DNA from: Streptosporangiaceae bacterium
GTDB taxonomy: Bacteria; Actinomycetota; Actinomycetes; Streptosporangiales; Streptosporangiaceae
DNA length: 48,870 nucleotides
Assembly (NCBI GenBank): GCA_025934635.1
Contig: JAICWX010000021.1
Location: 1-48,870 of the forward strand
Reading direction: 5' to 3'
The translations under genes were made by a program, and so were the position numbers. Positions 32,127 to 39,749 of this stretch are shown piece after piece; position 1 is the stretch's first letter, and every line of letters starts with the position of its first letter. The notes under the pieces are model-generated. The model saw nothing but the letters and a program-made list of their open reading frames with translations. It had not been told where the DNA came from and did no database searches.

Positions 32127-33137
32127 CTAGCGCTCGACCAGGTAGAAGCCCAGGGGGACCCCGACGATCAGCACGCAGATGGCGAAGTTGACCAGCCGGT
32201 AGCTGAGGAAGACGGCGGCGAACTCCCTGAGCATCGCGGTCGGCCAGTAGTAGCCGGCCGTCCGCGCCCCGGTGACCTGGCCGTTGACACGAAGGCGGCG
32301 CGCGATGATGGCGGCCCGGAACACGTGGTAGTTGCTGGTCACGATGATGCACCGGTAGCCGGGTACGGACCGCGCCATGATCGCCTGGCTGAACGTCAGG
32401 TTCTCCTCGGTGGTACGGGACTGGTCCTCCCGGATGATCTGGTCCGCGGGAAGCCCGCGCTCGATCAGGTAGCGGGCCATCGCTTCGGCCTCGGAGATCT
32501 GCTCGTCGCTGCCCTTGCCGCCCGAGACGATCACCACCGGGCTGGCCGGGCGGCGCCGGGCCAGCGCCTGGTGCACCCGCAGGCCCCGTTCCAGCCGGCC
32601 CGCCAGCAGCGGCGGGACCCGGTCGCCGCCGGCCAGGCCGGAGCCGAGGACGACGACGAAGTCGGCGCGCCGCAGCCCGGTGATCCGGCCGTAGATGAAC
32701 GCGTAGAGCACGTAGGACACCAGCAGGAACGAGATGTAGCCGGACAGCAGGACGATGATCACGAACGACACCGTCAGGTCCGGGGACCGGGTCCGCAAGG
32801 CGGCGATCAGGAAAGCGATCAGCCCGAAGACGGCCAGGCCGGCCAGCAGGGACAGCAGGTTGGCGGGGCGGAAGCCTTCCCGGCGCACCATCGTGAAGCC
32901 GTTCAGCACCAGGTAGCCCGCCACCAGGACCGGCCCGAACGCCACCAGCGCGGCCAGGCCGAAGATCAGCAGCCGGGCCACCGTGCCGGACGTTTCCTCC
33001 AGGTGGTGCGCGGCGGCCAGGGCGCCCAGCGCCAGCGCCAGGCCGAGCCAGACCGCGTTGCTGAAGCTGCGGGGGTCGCGCAGCACGCCCGCCGCGAACA
33101 GGACCCCGGCGGCCGCGGCGAGATAGACGGGAAGCAC
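32127..33137 (-). CDS. YdcF/SanA-like (DUF218) membrane protein
   Basis: The 336-aa protein has several N-terminal membrane helices (about residues 1-170, including FVIIVLLSGYISFLLVSYVLYAFIYG). It then has a DUF218 domain: VVVLGSGLAGGDRVPPLLAGRLERGL, VIVSGGKGSDEQISEAEAMARYLIERG, REDQSRTTEENLTFSQAIM and CIIVTSNYHVFRAAIIARRL. A final helix is VNFAICVLIVGVPLGFYL. The fold resembles a nucleotide-binding Rossmann-like domain, and related proteins affect envelope integrity. The catalytic reaction is not established. It is divergent from the SIR2 gene, 100 bases away. Confidence 0.88.
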   Translation of the reverse strand: MLPVYLAAAAGVLFAAGVLRDPRSFSNAVWLGLALALGALAAAHHLEETSGTVARLLIFGLAALVAFGPVLVAGYLVLNGFTMVRREGFRPANLLSLLAGLAVFGLIAFLIAALRTRSPDLTVSFVIIVLLSGYISFLLVSYVLYAFIYGRITGLRRADFVVVLGSGLAGGDRVPPLLAGRLERGLRVHQALARRRPASPVVIVSGGKGSDEQISEAEAMARYLIERGLPADQIIREDQSRTTEENLTFSQAIMARSVPGYRCIIVTSNYHVFRAAIIARRLRVNGQVTGARTAGYYWPTAMLREFAAVFLSYRLVNFAICVLIVGVPLGFYLVER

Positions 33138-33238
33138 GTCACCGAGGATAGGGAGTGGCGGGGGGCGGTCAGGTGGAAGCGCGCTCGTTCGGGATAAATC
33201 TTGGCTTTGGCCGGCTACGGGCCTTTACGCTTTTCCTC

Positions 33239-33991
33239 ATGGCCGGCCCGCTCGTCGCGATCTTGTCCGGGGCCGGGATCTCGACCGACTCCGGGATCCC
33301 GGACTACCGCGGGCCCAACGGGCTGTGGCGGCGCGATCCGGACGCGGAAAAGCTCGCCACCTACGAGTACTACATGGGCGACCCGGAGGTCCGGCGCCGC
33401 TCGTGGCAGTCACGGCGGGCGATCTGGGCGGCGCGCCCGGAGCCGAACGCCGCCCACCGGGCGATCGCGGAGCTCGAACGGTCCGGGGTGGCGGTCCGGG
33501 TGATCACGCAGAACGTGGACGGGCTGCATCAGCGGGCCGGGACCTCCGCCCGCAAGGTGCTGGAACTGCACGGCAGCACGCAGAGCGTGGTGTGCACCGC
33601 GTGCGGCGCGCGGTCGCCGGCGCCGGACGCGCTGGCCCGGCTCGAGGCGGGCGAACTGGACCCGCCGTGCCGGGACTGCGGCGGGATCCTGAAGACGGCC
33701 ACCGTGATGTTCGGCCAGGAACTCGACCCGGTGGTGCTGGGCCAGGCCGCCGCCATCGCCCGGGCCTGCACGGTGATGATCGCCGTGGGCACCAGCCTGC
33801 AGGTCTACCCGGCGGCCGGGCTGGTGGATATCGCGGTCGGCGGCGGCGCGCGCCTGGTCATCGTCAACGCCGAGCCGACGCCGTACGACGACCTGGCCCG
33901 CGAGGTGATCCGCGAGCCGATCGGGACCGCGCTCCCCCGGCTGCTGGACGGGCTGCGGCGCGAGTTCACCGAAGGCGCGGCGGGATCATGA
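33239..33991 (+). CDS. SIR2-family NAD-dependent protein deacylase
   Basis: From ATG 33239 the 250-aa sirtuin has the NAD site GAGISTDSGIPDYRGPNGLW (residues 11-30) and QNVDGLHQRAG (91-101). The catalytic His is 111 (ELHGS). A four-Cys zinc site is formed by C119 and C122 (CTAC) with C144 and C147 (CRDC). The ending VGTSLQVYPAAGL and IVNAEPTPYDDLA is standard. It should remove acyl groups from lysines, consuming NAD and releasing nicotinamide. Upstream in-frame codons (from 33155) look non-coding. Its stop overlaps the amidase start (ATGA at 33988-33991), a tight coupling that suggests a shared role. Confidence 0.9.
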   Translation: MAGPLVAILSGAGISTDSGIPDYRGPNGLWRRDPDAEKLATYEYYMGDPEVRRRSWQSRRAIWAARPEPNAAHRAIAELERSGVAVRVITQNVDGLHQRAGTSARKVLELHGSTQSVVCTACGARSPAPDALARLEAGELDPPCRDCGGILKTATVMFGQELDPVVLGQAAAIARACTVMIAVGTSLQVYPAAGLVDIAVGGGARLVIVNAEPTPYDDLAREVIREPIGTALPRLLDGLRREFTEGAAGS

Positions 33992-34929
33992 CCAGCCACC
34001 GGCTCGACCCGGCGGCCGGGACCACCAGGGACGTCTTCTCCCGTGACCACCCTCCCGTCCTGACCGTGGACCCGGGCGACACCCTCACCGTCGGCTCGCT
34101 GGACGCCGCCGGGCACCTGGCCCGGCAGACCTTTCCCGGCGAGGACCAGCCCAAGCTGATCCCCGGGGGCCGCGGGCACTGCCTGACCGGCCCGATCGGG
34201 GTGCGCGGAGCCCAGCCGGGCGACATGCTGGCGCTGCGGCTGCTGTCGCTGCGGCCCGGCGACTGGGGCTGGACCGCGGCCGGCCCGCGGGACACGCCGG
34301 TGACCCGCCGCCTCGGGCTGACCGAGGGGCCGCCGTCGTGGCTGCTGTGGGAGCTCGACTCCGCGGCCGGGGTGGGCCGGACCGCGGAGGGGTTCAGCCG
34401 GCCGCTGGCGCCGTTCCTGGGCGTGCTGGGCGTGGCGCCGGCCGAGCCCGGGGAGCACTCGACGATCCCGCCGCGCGCTTCGGCCGGCGGGAACATCGAC
34501 TGCCGCGAACTGGTCGCCGGGACCACGCTGTTCCTGCCGGTCGCGGTGCCGGGCGGCCTGCTCTACCTGGGCGACGGGCACGCCGCGCAGGGCGACGGGG
34601 AGGTCGGCGGGACCGCCATCGAGTGCCCGATGACGACCTCGGTGGTCATCGGGCTGGCGGCGGGACGGCCGCTGGCGGGTATTCACGCGGAGGCGCCCTC
34701 GGGGCGCGTGACGTTCGGGTTCGACGCTGATCTCAACGTCGCCATGGGGGACGCCCTGGACGCGATGGTCTGCTGGCTGGAGGGGCTGACCGGGCTGGGG
34801 AGGGCGAAGGCGCTCGCGCTGGCCAGCACGTGCGTGGACCTGCGGGTCACCCAGGTGGCGAACCGGACCTGGGGGGTGCACGCGGTGCTGCCCGCCGGGG
34901 TGATGAGCGGGCCGGGCCTGGGCGGATAG
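33988..34929 (+). CDS. Acetamidase/formamidase family protein
   Basis: This 313-aa protein matches the acetamidase/formamidase family: HCLTGPIGVRGAQPGDMLALRLLSL, RPLAPFLGVLGVAPAEPGEHSTIPPRASAGGNIDCREL, LFLPVAVPGGLLYLGDGHAAQGDGEVGGTAIEC, then LASTCVDLRVTQVANRTWGVHAVLP. The GDGHAAQGDGE motif carries the acidic and His residues thought to bind metal and substrate. It hydrolyses short amides to acid and ammonia. It has no signal peptide. The ATGA overlap with a sirtuin is unusual; linkage through acetyl or amide products of deacylation is only a hypothesis. Confidence 0.88.
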   Translation: MTSHRLDPAAGTTRDVFSRDHPPVLTVDPGDTLTVGSLDAAGHLARQTFPGEDQPKLIPGGRGHCLTGPIGVRGAQPGDMLALRLLSLRPGDWGWTAAGPRDTPVTRRLGLTEGPPSWLLWELDSAAGVGRTAEGFSRPLAPFLGVLGVAPAEPGEHSTIPPRASAGGNIDCRELVAGTTLFLPVAVPGGLLYLGDGHAAQGDGEVGGTAIECPMTTSVVIGLAAGRPLAGIHAEAPSGRVTFGFDADLNVAMGDALDAMVCWLEGLTGLGRAKALALASTCVDLRVTQVANRTWGVHAVLPAGVMSGPGLGG

Positions 34930-34960
34930 GGGGCCGACCCGTTAGGGCCGGGACTCACGC

Positions 34961-35010
34961 CATCGATGGAGCATCGATGCTGCCGGGGCGGCATCAGGGG
35001 AACATCGATG
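34961..35010 (+). repeat. Double CATCGATG pair (copy 2 of the dispersed element)
   Basis: Half-sites begin at 34961, 34972, 34992 (degenerate, CATCAGGG) and 35003. Each pair is spaced 11 bp and the two pairs 31 bp apart. This is the same 0/11/31/42 geometry as at 39602-39651. It lies in the 197-base gap where the amidase (plus strand) and acyl-CoA synthetase (minus strand) converge, so here it cannot simply be a promoter operator. Confidence 0.75.
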
Positions 35011-35126
35011 TCGTTGCCGGGAGCCGGATCAGAGCCGGGGGCGGGCGACGGGCGGGACCTGTGGTGCGGGTGCGAATGCTGAGGTCAGGGTGTGTTGTGC
35101 GGCTGCCGCTGCCGGGGCTCCGCCCG

Positions 35127-36698
35127 TTAGCCGACCTGGGCGGTGCGGCCGGCCCAGAAGGGCGCCCGGAGCTGGCGCTTGAGGATCTTGCCGGAGCCGG
35201 TGCGCGGCAGCTCGTCGGTGAATTCCACCGACCGCGGCACCTTGTAGCTGGCCAGGTGCTCGCGCGCGAACGCGGCGATCTCCTCCTTGGTCAGCGACGA
35301 CCCCGGCGACCGGACGACGGTCGCGTGCACGACTTCGCCCCACTCGTCGGACGGGATCCCGAACACCGCGACGTCGTAGATCTCGGGGTGCTGCTCCAGC
35401 GCCGCCTCGATCTCGGCCGGGTAGATGTTCATCCCGCCGGAGATGATCATGTCGGTCTTGCGGTCGCAGATGTACAGGTAGCCCTCGTCGTCCCAGTAGG
35501 CGATGTCGCCGACCGTGTGGTAGTCGCCGCGGCTGTTCGACTCGTAGCTGGCGTCGTTCTTGTAGTAGGTGTCGAACGCGCCCTTGGACCGCACGAAGAC
35601 CTCGCCGGGATGGTCCGGGCCGGTGCCGGTGACCGGATTGCCGTCGTCGTCGAACAGGACGATCTCGATGCCGGGAGCGGGCTGGCCGCAGGAGCCGGGC
35701 TTGCGGAGCTGGTCTTTGGGCAGCAGCACGGTGTCCACGCCGAGCTCGGTCGACCCGTAGATCTCGAACAGCGACTCGGCCGGGAAGTCCGCGATGTACT
35801 GCTGCTTGAGGGCGAAGCTCCACGGGGCCGCGTTGGCCAGCATGACCCGCATGGAGGAACGGTCGTAGCGGTCCTTGATCTCCTTGGGCAGCGCGCAGAT
35901 CATCCGGACCAGCGCCGGCGCCGAGAAGCTCGAGCTCGCCTTGTACTTGTCCACCAGCCGCAGCCAGTCCTCGGCGTCGAACTTGCGCTGCACGATGATC
36001 GTCTGGCCGAACAGCAGGCCGGCGCCCATGAACGCGCTGGGACCGCTGTGGTACAGCGGGCCCGAGGTGATGTAGATGTCGTCGGGCCGGTACCCGAACA
36101 GGTTCAGCAGGCCGCCGATCTGCTCCGGGTCCGGAGCGCCGGACCGGTACGCGCCCTTCGGCTTGCCGGTCGTGCCGGAGGTGTAGATCATCGAGCCGCC
36201 GGTGCCGACCGCGTCCCCCACGTCCGGCGGGCTGTCCGGGGCGGCCGCGATGTCGGCGTCGGTCAGCATCCCGTCCGGGGCCGGGCCCTGCCCGGTTCCG
36301 CCGACCGCGATGACGTGCCGCACCTTCTCCAGCTGGTCCCGCAGGGCGGCGAACATCGGCGCCTGCTCGTAGTCGGTGTAGACGACCTCGGCGTCGCTGT
36401 GGTTGATGACGTAGAGCGCCTCTTCCGGCGTCAGCCGGTAGTTCAGCGGCACGGCGATGGTGCCGATCTTCCGCGACGCGCTCATCACGGCGACGACCTC
36501 GGGCGAGTTCGGCCCGCACCACAGGACCTTCTGGCCCGGGCTGACGCCCAGCGAGAGCAGCAGGTTCGCGACCCGGTTCGACTGCGCCTCGAGCTCTGCG
36601 TACGTCCACACGACGACGGTGCCGTCTGGCTTGTCGTCGATGACGCCCGGCTTGTCCGGCTGGCTCTGCGCGTAGATCGAAAGGATGTCGTCTGCCAT
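35127..36698 (-). CDS. Acyl-CoA synthetase / AMP-dependent ligase (FadD-like)
   Basis: The 523-aa adenylating enzyme has the AMP-binding P-loop YTSGTTGKPKGA near residues 172-183. It also has the A5-type IYGSTELGVDT, the YHTVGDIAYWDDEGYLYICDRKTDMIISGGMNIYP block (A7-A8), and C-terminal GSGKILKRQLR with the catalytic Lys. It activates a carboxylic acid to acyl-AMP and then acyl-CoA. Chain length or aromatic preference cannot be read. A palindrome TTACCGGCCAGTAA lies about 80 bases upstream and may bind a TetR-type fatty-acid regulator. A P450 with a KstR-type box and an NmrA-like protein are nearby. Confidence 0.9.
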   Translation of the reverse strand: MADDILSIYAQSQPDKPGVIDDKPDGTVVVWTYAELEAQSNRVANLLLSLGVSPGQKVLWCGPNSPEVVAVMSASRKIGTIAVPLNYRLTPEEALYVINHSDAEVVYTDYEQAPMFAALRDQLEKVRHVIAVGGTGQGPAPDGMLTDADIAAAPDSPPDVGDAVGTGGSMIYTSGTTGKPKGAYRSGAPDPEQIGGLLNLFGYRPDDIYITSGPLYHSGPSAFMGAGLLFGQTIIVQRKFDAEDWLRLVDKYKASSSFSAPALVRMICALPKEIKDRYDRSSMRVMLANAAPWSFALKQQYIADFPAESLFEIYGSTELGVDTVLLPKDQLRKPGSCGQPAPGIEIVLFDDDGNPVTGTGPDHPGEVFVRSKGAFDTYYKNDASYESNSRGDYHTVGDIAYWDDEGYLYICDRKTDMIISGGMNIYPAEIEAALEQHPEIYDVAVFGIPSDEWGEVVHATVVRSPGSSLTKEEIAAFAREHLASYKVPRSVEFTDELPRTGSGKILKRQLRAPFWAGRTAQVG

Positions 36699-36777
36699 CG
36701 CACCTGTCCTCGTGAACGCGGTCAGTGGGCGCCGGCGGTCAACCGCTCCCGCCGCCTAGGGCCAATTTACGGAACTC

Positions 36778-36791
36778 TTACCGGCCAGTAA
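36778..36791. promoter_or_regulatory. TTAC-N6-GTAA near-palindrome upstream of the acyl-CoA synthetase
   Basis: TTACCGGCCAGTAA is palindromic except at one base pair and lies in the 133-base gap between the NmrA-like gene's stop and the acyl-CoA synthetase start. Position and symmetry fit an operator for a small dimeric repressor. The factor is unknown. Confidence 0.4.
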
Positions 36792-36831
36792 ATCCCGGGG
36801 TGTCCGGCGTCCGCTTCGATTTCCCTGGCGG

Positions 36832-37710
36832 TTACCGGAACGCCTCGCGGTTCTCGTGCAGGAAGTCCTCGACGGTGCGCGGCGGGTGCCCGGTCAGGTC
36901 CAGCACCCCGGTGGTGGTGCGCTCGTTCTCCCCGGCCAGCAGGGCCCACTCGCGGGCGATGAGCAGCTCGGCCTGGAAGGGCGGGACGCCGAGGCCGGTC
37001 AGCCGGGCCAGCAGCGCCTGCTCGCTGGTCGTGACGAAGCTGACCTGCTCGCCGAGCTCGGCCGACAGCGCCTGCATGGCCTCGGGCCAGCTGAGCAGGC
37101 GCGGGCCGGTGAGGTCGTGATGCCTGCCCCAGGTGCCGGGGTCGGTGATGACGCGGACGGCGGCCTCGGCCGCGTCCCGGTGGTCGATCAGGGCCACCCG
37201 CCCGGTGCCGGCCAGGCCGGTCCAGGTGCGTGACGCCTTCACCTCGGCCGCCCCGGCCAGCAGCGAGGCGGAGAAGATCGCGGGGCGGATGGTGCTGTAG
37301 GGCAGCCCGGCCACCTCGGCCGCGAAGTCGATGTTCCAGTGCGCCCGCTGGTTGATGCCGAGCGAGGTGGCCGAGGTGTTGAGCACCGAGAGCCGGACGA
37401 GCTGCTCGACCGGCGCCGTGGCCGCCGCCTGGATCACGGCCCGCTGGAGGTTGCCCTCGAGGCCGGCCGATCCCATGGAGATGAACACGGTGGCGGCGCC
37501 GTCGAGCGCGGCCCGGACCTCGGCCGGGCGGTCGAGCGGGGCCGGCCGGATGTCGAGCAGGCCCGTGTCCAGGTGGCCGGCCGGGCCGAACAGCTGCCGG
37601 GCCCGGGCGGCGTCCCGGACGATCGCGATGACCGGGCGCTTGTCCTCGATCAGTCCGGCGACGACGGCGCGGCCGACCCGCCCGGTCGCTCCGATGACGG
37701 CGGTGGTCAT
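36832..37710 (-). CDS. NmrA-like NAD(P)-binding protein (atypical SDR)
   Basis: The 292-aa protein opens with a dinucleotide-binding motif GATGRVGRAVVAGLI (residues 7-21). Then come DGAATVFISMGSAGLEGNLQRAVIQAA and RLSVLNTSATSLGINQRAHW. The catalytic YxxxK of classical SDRs is not evident, and SALP-like GLPYSTIRPAIFSASLL is typical of NmrA proteins. These bind NAD(P)H and act as redox sensors or quinone-type oxidoreductases. The start has a strong AGAGGAAGG site and its ATG overlaps the stop of an upstream hydrolase remnant, so it was once second in an operon. It is divergent from the HxlR regulator. Confidence 0.86.
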   Translation of the reverse strand: MTTAVIGATGRVGRAVVAGLIEDKRPVIAIVRDAARARQLFGPAGHLDTGLLDIRPAPLDRPAEVRAALDGAATVFISMGSAGLEGNLQRAVIQAAATAPVEQLVRLSVLNTSATSLGINQRAHWNIDFAAEVAGLPYSTIRPAIFSASLLAGAAEVKASRTWTGLAGTGRVALIDHRDAAEAAVRVITDPGTWGRHHDLTGPRLLSWPEAMQALSAELGEQVSFVTTSEQALLARLTGLGVPPFQAELLIAREWALLAGENERTTTGVLDLTGHPPRTVEDFLHENREAFR

Positions 37711-37864
37711 GACTGCCTTCCTCTCGCGAAATCGCTGATGGCGGCCCAGGTCGGCCCGGTGGCTTCTGCCTGGGGAAAGTGACCCGCGCCGTCGATCAGC
37801 GCGGCTTGGACGTGGGTGATGCCGGCCCGTCCGCGGGCCCGGCCTCGGCGACGTGGATGCTCAC
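37707..37864 (-). pseudogene. Alpha/beta hydrolase remnant (both ends, middle deleted)
   Basis: On the minus strand GTG 37864 begins VSIHVAEAGPADGPA, a normal alpha/beta hydrolase N-terminus. A few bases later another frame reads GITHVQAALIDGAGHFPQAEATGPTWAAISDFARGRQS and stops at 37707, overlapping the NmrA ATG. The second piece is a hydrolase C-terminus with the catalytic His (GAGHFPQAE). Some 200 residues, including the nucleophile, have been lost. Confidence 0.7.
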
Positions 37865-37924
37865 GTCACCCGCCGCTACCTGCCTGTGCCGGATCATCTG
37901 GGCTTCCCTTCAGGCGGTTACCCT

Positions 37925-37983
37925 AACTTGCAATTTGCAAGTTCATTTCTCGATCCTAGACGTATAGACTTGCAATATGCAAG
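37925..37983 (+). promoter_or_regulatory. Two HxlR-type palindromes over the divergent promoter
   Basis: AACTTGCAA-T-TTGCAAGTT (37925-37943) is a perfect 19-bp palindrome, and CTTGCA-ATA-TGCAAG (37969-37983) is a shorter copy whose centre is 42 bp away. The second contains the HxlR start codon (37977). TATAGA at 37963-37968 would place transcription about two bases before that ATG, so autorepression of a nearly leaderless message is likely. Confidence 0.75.
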
Positions 37984-38516
37984 CTGGAGAAGCACGCGCC
38001 GGGCAGCCCTGCCCGATCGGGCGGGCCAGCGGCATGCTCGGGGACCGGTGGATCCTGCTGATCCTGCGCGACGCCACGATCGGCGTGACCCGGTTCGACG
38101 AGTTCCGGGATCATCTCGGCATCGCCGACAACATCCTGTCCGCCCGGCTGCGGCGGCTGGTCGACGGCGGCCTGCTGGTCAAGGTGCCGTACCGGGACGG
38201 GCAGCGCACCCGCCAGGAGTACCGCCTGACGCAGGCGGGAGCGGACCTGGCCCCGGTGCTGCGCGCGCTCGCCGACTGGGGGCAGCGGCACACCCAGCCG
38301 GACGGGCCCGCCGAGCCGATGCGGGTGGTCCACGCCGGCTGCGGCGGTGCGGTCGGAGCGGACCGGGCCTGCGCGACGTGCGGCGCCCGGGTCGGCCGCG
38401 ACGAGGAGGCCTGGGTCAGGCCGTGGCGCTCACCGGATCCGGTCCGGCTGGCCGCGCCCGTGCTCGACGCGCCCGTACCCGACGCGCCCGTGCTCGACGA
38501 GCAGGCCGGCGGTTAG
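37977..38516 (+). CDS. HxlR-family regulator with C-terminal zinc-ribbon-like tail
   Basis: The 179-aa protein has the HxlR winged helix: CPIGRASGMLGDRWILLILRDATIGVTRFDEFRDHLGIADNILSARLRRLVDGGLL, with the near-N-terminal Cys12 shared by redox-sensing members. The tail has two CxxC-like pairs (HAGCGGAV and CATCGARV) that could form a zinc ribbon. It ends with a run of VLDAPVPDAPVLDE repeats. It is divergent from the hydrolase remnant and the NmrA-like gene and probably represses them. Its stop overlaps that of the convergent XRE gene (TTAG at 38513-38516). Confidence 0.88.
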   Translation: MQAGEARAGQPCPIGRASGMLGDRWILLILRDATIGVTRFDEFRDHLGIADNILSARLRRLVDGGLLVKVPYRDGQRTRQEYRLTQAGADLAPVLRALADWGQRHTQPDGPAEPMRVVHAGCGGAVGADRACATCGARVGRDEEAWVRPWRSPDPVRLAAPVLDAPVPDAPVLDEQAGG

Positions 38517-39406
38517 GCGCTGGCTCGCTGCTGGGCGCCTGACCAGTACGATTCCGCCAGCTCCAGGACGAAGGCCCGGGACTGCACCGGGTCGAGAGCG
38601 GCGTCGCCGAGCATCTGGAAGGCGAGCCGGTGCAGGTAGGTCTCCCGCTCCCCCTCCAGGGTGTGGCTGCTCAGCAGCTGCTCGGTGCTCACCACGTCCT
38701 GCAGCATCGGGTCGCTGTCGGCGCCGAAGCCGAAGATGACGAACGACTCCCCGAAGACCGTGTGGGCCGCCCCGAGGGGCAGGATCCGCAGCGTCAGGTT
38801 CGGCCGGTCGGCCTCCTGCGCCAGCCGCTGGAGCTGGTCGTACATCACGGCGTCGCTGCCGATCCGGCGGCGCAGGACCGATTCGTCCAGTACCACCGAC
38901 AACTGCAGGCTCTCGCGGTTCAGGATCTGCTGGCGCCGCATCCGGACCTGGACCATCCGCTCGATCATCCGGGGCGCGATCGGCTCGATCCGGCTGTAGC
39001 CCCGGATGATCTGCCGGGCGTACTCTTCGGTCTGCAGCAGCCCGGTCACCACGTCAACGTGCCAGACGGACATCGACGCGGCCTCGTGCTCGAACCCGAT
39101 GAACTGCTGGTAGTCCTCGGACAGGCTGTCGGAGTATTCCTCCCACCAGCCCTTCTGGGCGGCGTCCGCGGCCAGCGTGAGCAGCAGCGCGCGGCGGGAC
39201 CCGGTGATCTGGTAGTAGTCGAGCAGCCGCTCGACCTCCCGCGGCCGCAGTCCGGTCCTGGCCCGTTCGTAACGGCTGATCTTGGACGGTGACCACTTCA
39301 GCGCCGCCGCCACCGCGTCGCCGCTCTTGCCCTTGGTCTCCCGGATCCCGCGCAGTTCGGCGGCGAGCCGGCGGCGCCGTACCGTGGGGCTTGCTGGCGC
39401 GATCAT
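38513..39406 (-). CDS. XRE-family regulator with DUF5753 sensor domain
   Basis: The 297-aa protein has an N-terminal XRE helix-turn-helix (LAAELRGIRETKGKSGDAVAAALKWSPSKISRYERARTGLRPREVERLL). The DUF5753 domain follows (HEAASMSVWHVDVVTGLLQTEEYARQIIRGY, QQILNRESLQLSVVLDESVLRRRIG, LTLRILPLGAAHTVFGESFVIFGF, YLHRLAFQMLGDAALDP). Such proteins usually pair with a DUF397 partner. No DUF397 gene adjoins this one; the only one in the window is at 45320-45583. It begins about 195 bases from the CATCGATG element and 340 bases from the divergent P450, either of which it might control. Confidence 0.88.
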   Translation of the reverse strand: MIAPASPTVRRRRLAAELRGIRETKGKSGDAVAAALKWSPSKISRYERARTGLRPREVERLLDYYQITGSRRALLLTLAADAAQKGWWEEYSDSLSEDYQQFIGFEHEAASMSVWHVDVVTGLLQTEEYARQIIRGYSRIEPIAPRMIERMVQVRMRRQQILNRESLQLSVVLDESVLRRRIGSDAVMYDQLQRLAQEADRPNLTLRILPLGAAHTVFGESFVIFGFGADSDPMLQDVVSTEQLLSSHTLEGERETYLHRLAFQMLGDAALDPVQSRAFVLELAESYWSGAQQRASA

Positions 39407-39601
39407 CGAGCGCCCCTCCTCCTCGGCGCCGTGTCGCCTTTGACGCCGGTCGTGCAGATTTCAACGAAACGTTCCTTGCAATACCTTACGTACCCATATC
39501 CTCGCCCATCGTAACCAAAATCTCAACGCCAGCCCAGCCCGACTAGTTGGTCATGAAGCGCTCCCGGGCCGTTCACGGACCGGCCCGCCTGCCGTTCACG
39601 A

Positions 39602-39651
39602 CATCGATGCTCCGTCAACGTCGTGGCAGTGACATCGATGCTCCATCGATG
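39602..39651 (+). repeat. Double CATCGATG pair (copy 3 of the dispersed element)
   Basis: Half-sites start at 39602, 39613 (CGTCAACG), 39633 and 39644: two pairs of 11-bp spacing set 31 bp apart. The second pair is a perfect CATCGATG-CTC-CATCGATG. It lies 34 bases before a KstR-type box in the XRE/P450 divergent gap. Because 31 bp is close to three helical turns, all four sites face the same side. Confidence 0.8.
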
Positions 39652-39684
39652 TCGCTGGCAGCACGGCTGAGTGACGCCCGGAGT

Positions 39685-39698
39685 TGCAACGTGTTCTA
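39685..39698. promoter_or_regulatory. KstR-type operator upstream of P450
   Basis: TGCAACGTGTTCTA fits the consensus T-N2-AAC-N2-GTT-N2-A of the KstR (TetR family) operator known from steroid-catabolic genes of mycobacteria and rhodococci. It lies 51 bases before the P450 ATG at a repressor-like position. No kstR gene is in the window. Confidence 0.6.
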
Positions 39699-39749
39699 GA
39701 AACGGGTCAAGATATCGCTGTCGGCTCCGCAGATCTGAGGGACGGCCGG

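Noticed and set aside
34830..36791. 653-residue plus-strand frame over the acyl-CoA synthetase
   Set aside because: The minus strand encodes a complete AMP-dependent ligase; the plus frame has no recognisable domain.
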